DNA of 55,818 nucleotides from Phycisphaerae bacterium (lineage in GTDB: Bacteria > Planctomycetota > Phycisphaerae > Sedimentisphaerales > Anaerobacaceae): positions 1-55,818 of the forward strand of contig JAGOLX010000041.1 in the NCBI GenBank assembly GCA_017993835.1, written 5' to 3'. Of the stretch, positions 32,203 to 40,344 are shown in pieces (the stretch's first letter is position 1; every line of letters begins with the position of its first letter). Below the pieces are notes generated by a model. That model ran no database searches. It had not been told where the DNA came from and saw nothing but the letters and a program-made list of their open reading frames with translations. The translations under genes were made by a program, and so were the position numbers.

Positions 32203-35025
32203 TCAATGCAGCTCGGCCCACCCGATCAGATGCATTCCCAGCGAGCAGCCTTCGCGCAGCAGGCCGCGGTGTTCGACCTCTCGGCGCAACATCTCGGGAA
32301 GAATGGAGGCAACCAACCCGTCGCGCATCAGTCGATTCAGAACTGCGTCCAGCGCCGGTTGGACATCGCGAAGGCCAGCCAGCATTGCATCGCCTGTTGG
32401 CAGGCGGTGTCCTTCAGCATTCACCGCCAAGGGGATGATGCTCTGGCAGAAGTAGCCACCGGGCCCATGAATCTCAACTCGCCAGACGGCTAGTACGCAG
32501 GGGTTGCCACCCACTCGCTCTGACCGGCACATGACTGCACGCTCGCCTGGAGCAAGGCTACGGCCGCCATCAAGCATGTGGCGGACCAGCGGGTGCTCTA
32601 AGCCCAGTAGGCCGAGATCATCATTGTCCTTCGCCGTGTTGCGGTTGGTAGTAAAGAGGTACGATCCGCCATCGGGGAGTACCACCCTGTAGATCCCGTC
32701 TTCGGCTTGCCGAATCTCAGCCTTCAAAGCCTGTGCACAGTCGCGTACAAATGCCAGCAGACGATTCATGCCAGCGCCGCCATCATCGAACTTGCGGTAA
32801 TCCTCAAGGTTGAAGGTGTCCAAGTCCTGGAACAACTCGAATACGACGTTTCTCGCCAGTTTCGCATTCTCCAGGGCAACTTCCAGTTCCTGTTTGGTCC
32901 GTTTCAGCGTAGGGTCACGTACTGCGTCCTGATAGAGCTGATCGTAGGACACTCGCTCTGCCAATTGTCCGAGGACCTGGCTTCTCAGGTCCTCGGTGAC
33001 CTGGCCGTACTCGTCAACCTTCCCCAGCGTTTGTGCGATGGCCAGCAGCTTTTGTTCCAGAAGAAGGAATATCTGCCCCTCGATAGTGTCGGCGGAGACG
33101 ATGTTGTAGACTTGCGCTGTATCTCGTTGACCGTACCGGTGGATACGCCCGATACGCTGCTCCATATCCATCGGGTTCCACGGCAGGTCGTGATTGAACA
33201 GCACGCGAGCGAATTGCAGGTTGATCCCTTCGCGGCCAGCGGCCGTGCAGACGAGCACACGCGGGCCATCGTGCCTGCGGAACCGTTTCTCCGCGGCAAT
33301 CTTCGCGCCGTGGTCGCCTCCTTTGAGCACCTCGACGCCCTTGCCTGGAAACTGCGAATCGATGGCGGCCCGAAGCGTGTCCACGCTGCCAAGGTACGTC
33401 GTGAAGACGACCACCTTCTCCTGCGGATTAGACCGCCAGAGATCCCCCAGCCCGCGCAGCAACTCTTCGGTCTTGCTCTCGGTGCCAGCGGGCAGTTCTG
33501 CCAGCAGCGTGCGGATGCGTTTCCTCTCCTCGGGCAATGCCACCGCAACCAGTGCTGCTGCGGATTCTTCGTCTCCTATCGCCGCGGCTTCCGTGTCGGC
33601 TCGTTGCGGGATGACCTTCTCCCCCAGTTTCTTGAGGAGTTGGAGTTTGGCATCCGCAAGCAGCCGATCCACGCTTGCCCGACCCATCAGGTCATCGGCT
33701 ATGCCGTGCATCGACCGGAGCAGTTCCCTCGCCTCCGTGAAAGCCCGGTCCCGCCCATCGGTGTCGAGGTTCTCATCGCAGACCAGCGCCTCGTGGACGG
33801 TCAACATCAACAACCGCCGACAAAGCGTTGACGCGACGGCCGCGAAGCTCGACGATGCGATCTTTTGGAAGATCGTCATCACAAACCCGAGTGCCTGGCC
33901 CTTCGAGCCCGCTGCCGCCGCGAGGTTGTATCCGTCGCGCAGGTAATCCATGAGAGCTTTGTAGAACTTCTGTTCCACCGCCGTCAGATGGAATGCGCTC
34001 GTATGGACCTGCCGTCGCGAAAACAGCGGCTCACCATTGGCATCGCACGCGTCCGCCTGGGTCCGACGGAAGACGACGGCGTTGAGCCGATGGCGGTTGT
34101 CAACCATGTCACCCGTGTTCTCGAACAATCGCGGGTCCAGAAGACGAATGAGCATCCAGAATCTAAAATGGTCGCCCTGGTGAGGCGTTGCCGAGAGCAG
34201 GAGAAGATCGCGGCTGTGTTCCCGCAAAGCCTCCCCCAGCTTGAAGTTCTGAGTCTTGTGGACTTTCTTGCCCGATTCGTTGGCCGTGAGGTGGTGAGCT
34301 TCATCAAACACGATCAAATCCCAGCGAGGGGCTTCCAGCAGCCGTTTCACCCGTGCGGGGCGTTTCAGCGTGTCGATGCTGGCAATCAGGCGGTGATGCT
34401 TGGCGAAGGCGTTGCTTCTTCGGTCGGTGACATCGCCTTCCGGGCCGAACACCTCGAAGTCAAGACTGAATGTCTCGTTCAGTTCCCGCCGCCAGTTATC
34501 CACCAAGCCCGCCGGCACGACCATGAGGGCACGTGTCAGCTCTCCCCGCGACGCCAGCTCGCGGAGGATCAGGGCTGTCTCGATGGTCTTGCCCAGACCC
34601 ACGGCGTCCGCGATCAGGAACCGCCGGGGCGAAGCGTTGGCGATCTTGTAGGTCAGGACAATCTGGTGCGGCAGCAAATCGACTTTGGCGCTGGTCAGCG
34701 TCGCGGCGCTATCCATGAGCGGGAGCCGTTCGGCTTCGATGGCCAGCCACAAGCGGCGCACGGCTTCAGGTGTTGCCGGCTGCAACGATGCGACCACTTG
34801 CTCGTTCCACGTAGCGGCACGGGCGAGAGACGAAACCAGCACCTGCCGTTCGCCGTGTGCCCGGAAGAACGCACGTGCGTATCCGCCCCCCTCGATGCGC
34901 AACAGCACACCCTCGCCCAGTTCCGCGTGAATGACCGTGTCGCCGGGGGAGAACCCGCCAATAGCGCAGTGCTGAGCACTTGCCATGTCAGGAGAAGCCG
35001 GATATGTTTTGCCTTGCTCCTTCAT
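32203..35025 (-). CDS. SNF2-type helicase of the BREX-like operon (BrxHII/DrmD-like)
   Basis: A 940-residue protein. The first RecA domain has Walker A LIADAVGLGKTIETALIL (about 137-154), DEAH box LIVFDEAHHL (about 237-246) and LLLSATPHQGDHF. The second has LLFNHDLPWNPMDMEQRIGR then IHRYGQRD, the motif VI of SNF2/RapA helicases. The length and the C-terminal extension fit COG0553-type helicases found in BREX type 3/5 (BrxHII) and DISARM (DrmD). It is the last gene of the five-gene operon and starts five bases after the 170-residue gene. The start at 35025 has only a weak ribosome site, so coupling to the upstream gene is likely. Confidence 0.88.
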   Translation of the reverse strand: MKEQGKTYPASPDMASAQHCAIGGFSPGDTVIHAELGEGVLLRIEGGGYARAFFRAHGERQVLVSSLARAATWNEQVVASLQPATPEAVRRLWLAIEAERLPLMDSAATLTSAKVDLLPHQIVLTYKIANASPRRFLIADAVGLGKTIETALILRELASRGELTRALMVVPAGLVDNWRRELNETFSLDFEVFGPEGDVTDRRSNAFAKHHRLIASIDTLKRPARVKRLLEAPRWDLIVFDEAHHLTANESGKKVHKTQNFKLGEALREHSRDLLLLSATPHQGDHFRFWMLIRLLDPRLFENTGDMVDNRHRLNAVVFRRTQADACDANGEPLFSRRQVHTSAFHLTAVEQKFYKALMDYLRDGYNLAAAAGSKGQALGFVMTIFQKIASSSFAAVASTLCRRLLMLTVHEALVCDENLDTDGRDRAFTEARELLRSMHGIADDLMGRASVDRLLADAKLQLLKKLGEKVIPQRADTEAAAIGDEESAAALVAVALPEERKRIRTLLAELPAGTESKTEELLRGLGDLWRSNPQEKVVVFTTYLGSVDTLRAAIDSQFPGKGVEVLKGGDHGAKIAAEKRFRRHDGPRVLVCTAAGREGINLQFARVLFNHDLPWNPMDMEQRIGRIHRYGQRDTAQVYNIVSADTIEGQIFLLLEQKLLAIAQTLGKVDEYGQVTEDLRSQVLGQLAERVSYDQLYQDAVRDPTLKRTKQELEVALENAKLARNVVFELFQDLDTFNLEDYRKFDDGGAGMNRLLAFVRDCAQALKAEIRQAEDGIYRVVLPDGGSYLFTTNRNTAKDNDDLGLLGLEHPLVRHMLDGGRSLAPGERAVMCRSERVGGNPCVLAVWRVEIHGPGGYFCQSIIPLAVNAEGHRLPTGDAMLAGLRDVQPALDAVLNRLMRDGLVASILPEMLRREVEHRGLLREGCSLGMHLIGWAELH

Positions 35026-35029
35026 CGTG

Positions 35030-35542
35030 TTATGACAACCACCTTACGAAATACCCGCCCACCTCGCCGGTACCCTCGACCAATATCTGGTACGCTCCTG
35101 CGCCCGATGCGGCGCCGTTCCAGATCGCCAGCGAGAGCATGACCTTCTTGCTGCGGTCCCGGCCACGACCGAAATAGACGATCTCGTCGCCTTCATTGAA
35201 CTCGAAGAGCGAGCCCGGCCCATCCATCACAAAGACCAGCCCCACGTCTGGCCAGTGCGATTTCCACGCCCGCACCGCCGCGAGGGCGTGGTTTCGCAGC
35301 CAGTCGGCCACAGCATCCGGCGTAGTGGTCTGCATCATGGTCTCAACGGCCGTTTGCAGTCCGCCCACGAGCACCGTTTGTTTTCCGCCGGGCGGGTCTT
35401 CCGGGAAACCTGCCTTGAGCCAGCCGATCAGAGTCCGCAGCGGCGTTGGCTCAATGTCGCGTATGAGGTCGGCCAACAAATCCGGGTGCCAGATGATACT
35501 GCTGCCCGTGCGTTTCCATTTGCTTGCCGTCATCTCCTGCAT
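35030..35542 (-). CDS. 170-residue protein of the BREX-like operon, unknown family
   Basis: The ATG at 35542 has an excellent AAAGGAGG six bases upstream, within 12 bases of the methyltransferase stop. The N-terminal half is helical (DLLADLIRDIEPTPLRTLIG and AVADWLRNHALAAVRAWKSH). The C-terminal half looks like beta strands (VGLVFVMDGPGSLFEFNEGD, EIVYFGRGRDRSKKVMLSLA). No catalytic motif is obvious. It may be a small accessory subunit comparable in position to DUF3780-type proteins of DUF499/DUF1156 cassettes, but I cannot confirm that family. Confidence 0.65.
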   Translation of the reverse strand: MQEMTASKWKRTGSSIIWHPDLLADLIRDIEPTPLRTLIGWLKAGFPEDPPGGKQTVLVGGLQTAVETMMQTTTPDAVADWLRNHALAAVRAWKSHWPDVGLVFVMDGPGSLFEFNEGDEIVYFGRGRDRSKKVMLSLAIWNGAASGAGAYQILVEGTGEVGGYFVRWLS

Positions 35543-35553
35543 GGCTGCCTCCT

Positions 35554-38500
35554 TTAGACGGTGTCTGCACTCGCTCTCCATTCCTCATTAAGCCACGGCT
35601 GTTCCGCTGCGATCTTGGCCCGATGCGCCTCGAACGCTGCCCGCAGCAGTTGCAGCGCGATTCCCGCGGCTTTCGGCACGCCCGGTTCGTCCGGCCCTGC
35701 GGGCGTCTTAGTGTACCAATCCAACAGTGCCTCCACGCCGGGGCGTATCAGGAACGTCTCTCGCTCCAGTTCCTTCTCGATGTTCACGCCGGTGTCGCCT
35801 TCTTTCACAGGCATCGCCGCACCGATCAGGAAGTGGGCCTGGTCGAGTTCCGTCTTGAGCTCGCGACGTGAACGCTGTCGCATCTTCTTGAAGCGGTCAT
35901 AGATGGGCACACGCGTGACGACCTTGTCCTCCTCCACGGTCCACGGCGTACTGCCCGTATGCTCGAAATCCCGAGGCTGAATGGCGGTACCTCGTAGAAG
36001 CTTGGACACTTCATCCCGGCTGTAGGACACCTTAGCGCCGAAGAGCCGCAGGTACTGGTACACCACGGGTTGAACAATGGTGGGCGGGCGTTCGCCCGGC
36101 GTACCGCTCAACTCGTCGAGAAGCTGGTTGATGCCCAGCAGTGCGTCGCGGATCGAAAGAACCGAATCCTCGCCGCCCGACGCTGAGATCGTGACCGTGC
36201 CATAATGGCGGCTGAAGAACTCCAACGCCTTGCCCCGGAGGATGACGCGGATATCGGCGTCGGACAGGCCGCGATTCTTGAACGACTCGAGCAAGGGACG
36301 CAGACGAGCCATCTCCGCCTTGACCCACTGTCGCATCTTGGGCCACGAGACCGGTTTGGGCTCCTCCAAACGCTTGCGGCAGACGTGGATGATGTCGTAC
36401 TCGATCTTGCGGGAGCCGAACTGCCCCCCCTCGCCCTTGGTTTCATCGCTGCGGATCGGATATGTGGCCTCCAGCAACCATCCGGCGTCGAAGAGGCTTT
36501 GAAGGATCGACATCCACGGTTCGTCGGCGCTATGGTGGAAGGTGAAGGCCAGAACGCCGCCGTCCTTCATCACGCGGCGACACTCGGCCCAACAATCGGT
36601 CATAATCCGCTGGTAAGCCGTGTTGGCGGCGGACATGACCTGTTCCTCCGACTCCGCATCGGTCACACCGCCATCCCCGGTGCCGGCGTTCGGGAAGCGG
36701 GACCGATCCGCCACGGCTTCTTGAAAGCGGGGTACAAACTCGGGGCCGAACTCGCGTGGATACCTGTCCTTCAGTGCGAGGCGCAGCCACACGTAGAAGA
36801 AATTGGAGAGGTCACCATAGAAGACGTTATCACCAAACGGCGGATCAGTGATAACGCCATCGAATGAGCCAACCCAATCAGTGGGCATTTCGGTGGCCGA
36901 CGCCTGAAAAGCTGAACAAGAGCCTGGTACGATTGGATCCTCCGTCTGAAGGTGACCACTCTTGGTCTGGCCTTCCTCGATTGCTTCGGTCTTTTCCCAG
37001 GGTACACTGGCCCATCCTGCTGCCTCTACCAACGTGCCAACGCTGGACAACCAGTTCCCCCGTCCCAGCAATCCGAAGACACTGTTCTCGACGACCTGCT
37101 GTTTGGGGTGATAGTGAGCCTGCGAGAAGAATGGCTCCATCTTGTCGGCCCCATAGTTCCAGAAGCAAAACATGTTCTGGTTGCGCAGATACTGTTGAAA
37201 TGCACCAAGCACGAAGTCACGCTCAACAATGGGCCGGGCAGACTTCCGAATCGCCATGAGAAGCTGCGCATGAACGAGTAATTGCCTCGGGTTGAAGAAC
37301 TTGTACCAATGCGTGAAGCCCCAGTTGGGAATACCCCCGTTGAGGTGGTGTGTCATCCATGTGTAGGGGAGGGCCGACCGAGGCCAGAAGCCCTTAAGGT
37401 CGGCTTCTCGCCGCGTGGCCCATTCTCGCTCGGCAGCGATCAACCGCTCAATATCGCCTGCGTCCGGGACCTTGAAGTACCGTCCCCCGTATGGGTGTCC
37501 TTCGGCATCGCGTTGGGGATCGTAGCATTGAAGACAGTAGACCATCACGGGAGCCGACCGTTGGGCGGTCGCATCCTGCGTCTTCATCCGGACACGGTTG
37601 GTATAGCCTTTCACGCTCTCCAGTAGGTCGGCAAGTTGGCCGCAACTGCCGCATGTAAATGCTGATCTCCTGGGCACCGTGCCACGCCCTGTCTCGATCT
37701 TCCGCCCATCACGAAGAACGATTGTCTCGGGGAGCCACGACTTCCTGCTATCGGCATCATCGCTACCATCTTCGTCCATCACATTCTCATCGGTCGTAGC
37801 TGGATTCTCGTCCCCCGCATCGGGCACGATGCCCCCGGCAACCCCGCGGATTTCGATCAATCGCAGATCCTTCAATCGTTCCCGGCACCAAACCTCAGTC
37901 GAGTCAATCGGGGCATCAATGAAGCCTCCCACCTCCTTGCCAGTCTGTTCTCCCGGTGAGCCCTTGAGCCATTCGGGGTCAATCAACAGTGTGCAGTAGA
38001 CGGGCTTCTTGCCGCTGCGCGCCGGTAGGATGCCGAAATGCTTCTTGTCGATGTCGGCCACTCGCATCGCTTGACGGTGCATTGCGAGTACGTCGCGGAC
38101 TGTCTGACCGGACCAGGTACCGCATTTCGGGCAGTTGAAGCCTGTCTCGGTTTCGACCACATCGGAAAGCTCCTGGATGCGGAACTGCTTGTCGCCCTTG
38201 TTGCCGCTACTGTACTCCAGCAGGCGTTTGGCAAAACCGGGCGAGACCACCGTATAGGGATGCTCGTTCTCAAGAACGACGTGTTCGGCGTCAGGCGCAA
38301 CGCGGGCGTCGCCCAGCTCGGCATCGAAGGCAATGCCGCACTGTTTGTTCTTGCAGGTGCAGGGGATGTACTTCACGCCGAGTTTCTTGGTTGCCACGAT
38401 GGGCGAGCGGAAGACGGGTGTACGATGTCCACAACCGGGCTTGATGCACGGGCCATGCTTGGCCCAGAAGGTGTAGATGACCTCCGGACCTTCGTACTGG

Positions 38501-39315
38501 TAGCCCTTGCGTTGGTCGGGCGGCAGCGTGATGGGATCGAAGCCAGTCGGCATCTGCTCCCGCTTGCCATCGGCGATGACTCTGTACCACGTGCCTTTGC
38601 GCCCGCCCACGCCATCAGTTACATAGAAGGGCTGGATCTGCGGCTTGACCTCAGCCTCGATCTGATCGAAGAACGCCTTGACCTCCTTCGGATCAGTGCA
38701 AGCCAATTCGTTCTTGACGATGAACCAGGCAACCGGGTTGAGATCGACGCCGGCAACCTGGAAGCCCAGCCGCGAACCCTCGACCAACGTGGTGCCGCCG
38801 CCCATGAAGGGGTCAAGCACCTTGATGTGCTTGAAGTTCCCGGCAGCTTGGTGGTTCGCGTAGTACGTGTCCCATACGACCTGATCCGCAGTATCTTCGT
38901 CGATGATCGGCTTGCCATCCGGGCCAAGCATGGGTTTCCCATCCGGATGGCGGCGGATCGGAGCCTCCATCGCTGCGGCAAGAAGCATCGCCCGGAACAC
39001 GCACGAGCGGCGACGCGCCCACCACTTGCTCATCTGGTAGATTGGCTTGCCCGCGTTGCCCTCCAGCGCCGAGAGCGCATTGATCGGCACCAGCGGGAAA
39101 TCGACCTCCAGGCACGTCTTGGGCCGGTTAGGGTCGGAGAAGTCAGGCACCTTGACCTTGAGCGGCTTGCCCAGGTTCGGCGGCAAGTGGTCTTCGAGTG
39201 CGGAATCAGCAGTAGCCGATTTACGTGCGCGTGGCTTTTTCGCCGGCTCCACTGGCAATTCAATGCCAGGAAAAGCTGGGGTGTCGTCGCGTGCAGTATT
39301 CTTAGCCTTGGACAT
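35554..39315 (-). CDS. DUF1156-type adenine-specific DNA methyltransferase (PglXI-like)
   Basis: A 1253-residue protein. The N-terminal DUF1156 segment reads DFPLVPINALSALEGNAGKP then IYQMSKWWARRRSCVFRAML (about 72-111). The S-adenosylmethionine motif is LDPFMGGGTTLVEG (167-180). The catalytic motif TDPPFGDN lies near residue 820, a DPPF variant of the DPPY of N6-adenine methyltransferases. Between them are several CxxC pairs (CPKCGTWSG, CGSCGQLADLLE, VYCLQCYDPQRDA) that likely bind zinc. In BREX type 3 such a protein methylates host DNA so that the system spares self. It is preceded by the PglZ-like gene (6-base gap). Confidence 0.9.
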   Translation of the reverse strand: MSKAKNTARDDTPAFPGIELPVEPAKKPRARKSATADSALEDHLPPNLGKPLKVKVPDFSDPNRPKTCLEVDFPLVPINALSALEGNAGKPIYQMSKWWARRRSCVFRAMLLAAAMEAPIRRHPDGKPMLGPDGKPIIDEDTADQVVWDTYYANHQAAGNFKHIKVLDPFMGGGTTLVEGSRLGFQVAGVDLNPVAWFIVKNELACTDPKEVKAFFDQIEAEVKPQIQPFYVTDGVGGRKGTWYRVIADGKREQMPTGFDPITLPPDQRKGYQYEGPEVIYTFWAKHGPCIKPGCGHRTPVFRSPIVATKKLGVKYIPCTCKNKQCGIAFDAELGDARVAPDAEHVVLENEHPYTVVSPGFAKRLLEYSSGNKGDKQFRIQELSDVVETETGFNCPKCGTWSGQTVRDVLAMHRQAMRVADIDKKHFGILPARSGKKPVYCTLLIDPEWLKGSPGEQTGKEVGGFIDAPIDSTEVWCRERLKDLRLIEIRGVAGGIVPDAGDENPATTDENVMDEDGSDDADSRKSWLPETIVLRDGRKIETGRGTVPRRSAFTCGSCGQLADLLESVKGYTNRVRMKTQDATAQRSAPVMVYCLQCYDPQRDAEGHPYGGRYFKVPDAGDIERLIAAEREWATRREADLKGFWPRSALPYTWMTHHLNGGIPNWGFTHWYKFFNPRQLLVHAQLLMAIRKSARPIVERDFVLGAFQQYLRNQNMFCFWNYGADKMEPFFSQAHYHPKQQVVENSVFGLLGRGNWLSSVGTLVEAAGWASVPWEKTEAIEEGQTKSGHLQTEDPIVPGSCSAFQASATEMPTDWVGSFDGVITDPPFGDNVFYGDLSNFFYVWLRLALKDRYPREFGPEFVPRFQEAVADRSRFPNAGTGDGGVTDAESEEQVMSAANTAYQRIMTDCWAECRRVMKDGGVLAFTFHHSADEPWMSILQSLFDAGWLLEATYPIRSDETKGEGGQFGSRKIEYDIIHVCRKRLEEPKPVSWPKMRQWVKAEMARLRPLLESFKNRGLSDADIRVILRGKALEFFSRHYGTVTISASGGEDSVLSIRDALLGINQLLDELSGTPGERPPTIVQPVVYQYLRLFGAKVSYSRDEVSKLLRGTAIQPRDFEHTGSTPWTVEEDKVVTRVPIYDRFKKMRQRSRRELKTELDQAHFLIGAAMPVKEGDTGVNIEKELERETFLIRPGVEALLDWYTKTPAGPDEPGVPKAAGIALQLLRAAFEAHRAKIAAEQPWLNEEWRASADTV

Positions 39316-39321
39316 TCAGTC

Positions 39322-40344
39322 TCACAATGGTGGCAATTCGATAACGGGCACGGCCGCCTCCAACAAAGACAGACCGCGATGGCACAATGTTGGGAATCCG
39401 CCCCGCACTTTCCATTTTCGTTGGCCCAGCACGACGAGCCAAGTTCCACCGGCATCGGCAAAACGCAGAACGCGCGGCGGCAGGTCCCGCCGGGGCCAGG
39501 GCTGGGCCGGGTCTTCGCGGACCGCCCGCTGTGCTCCAAACGCACCGGCGAACAATCGGATGCTCGCCTCGTCGCGGACCTCGCTGGAGAACTCGGACGC
39601 CGTTCCGTAGCCGTGGTCTCCAGCGATCAGCAGCCGCCGTCCCTGCCGCAAGCAGTTGACCAACTTCCAGAAATCCTCGGAGGTCAGCGTCCGTTTCGCC
39701 TCGGCGGCAACGACGGCGCCGCCGTCCGGACGCTCAGCGTGCAAATGAATCAGGGGCTCATCAGGCCATTTGTGCCAGATGAAGAGGCGGGCTTTTGCCG
39801 GGATGCGTTCCACACAATCGGCAAAGGGCTCCTCCAGCACGTCGGTGTGTACGTCCTGCCCTGCGAAGATGAACGACTGCGGAGGCTGGTTGTTGAAGAG
39901 CTTGGAGCGGCTTGGCAGGCCCAGTGTGGCCGCAAAACCATCTGTTTCAGACGGCACCTGACTGCCGCGTACGGCGATGCTCACAGGTGCAACGCCATGC
40001 TTGCGAGCGGTCGCAACGATCAGAGGCAATTCGCGGAGAGACAGGCCGTCCAGGATCAAGATCGCGGTCCCGGCACTGGCGGCAGGCGCGGCCCAGAAGC
40101 TGCGAAGTGCATCCGTGACTTTGGGTGCTGCGGCGGGAAACGACTGCCACAGATCCCAGGCGCTCTCGGCCAGGAGCCGGTCGGGAATGATCGTCTCGCG
40201 ATGCAGCGCCGCCGGGGACGGTGCGGATAGCGAGATTTCGCCCAGACGCGTGAAGATATCGGTCCAGACGGCCGATGCGGGACGCTCCGACAGAATCAGC
40301 GATTCCCAACTCTGAGCAGCGGAGGTGGTCGGCGCAGATGTCAT
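39322..40344 (-). CDS. Compact PglZ-like alkaline-phosphatase-fold protein
   Basis: A 340-residue protein whose ATG overlaps the DUF499 stop (ATGA). Metal-site motifs of the PglZ/alkaline phosphatase superfamily are visible: AILILDGLSLRELPLIV (Asp99, first metal/nucleophile strand) and LLIAGDHGYG (Asp243-His244, second site). A helical N-terminus and a short beta C-terminus flank the fold. BREX PglZ proteins are commonly about 650-900 residues, so this is half-size, with the core only. Its place between the ATPase and the methyltransferase differs from BREX type 3, where pglZ follows the helicase. The assignment rests on two motifs and context. Confidence 0.68.
   Translation of the reverse strand: MTSAPTTSAAQSWESLILSERPASAVWTDIFTRLGEISLSAPSPAALHRETIIPDRLLAESAWDLWQSFPAAAPKVTDALRSFWAAPAASAGTAILILDGLSLRELPLIVATARKHGVAPVSIAVRGSQVPSETDGFAATLGLPSRSKLFNNQPPQSFIFAGQDVHTDVLEEPFADCVERIPAKARLFIWHKWPDEPLIHLHAERPDGGAVVAAEAKRTLTSEDFWKLVNCLRQGRRLLIAGDHGYGTASEFSSEVRDEASIRLFAGAFGAQRAVREDPAQPWPRRDLPPRVLRFADAGGTWLVVLGQRKWKVRGGFPTLCHRGLSLLEAAVPVIELPPL

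Noticed and set aside
38038-40230. A 730-codon + strand frame in the defence operon
   Set aside because: It runs antisense to the DUF1156 and PglZ-like genes, both of which have catalytic motifs and coupled starts.
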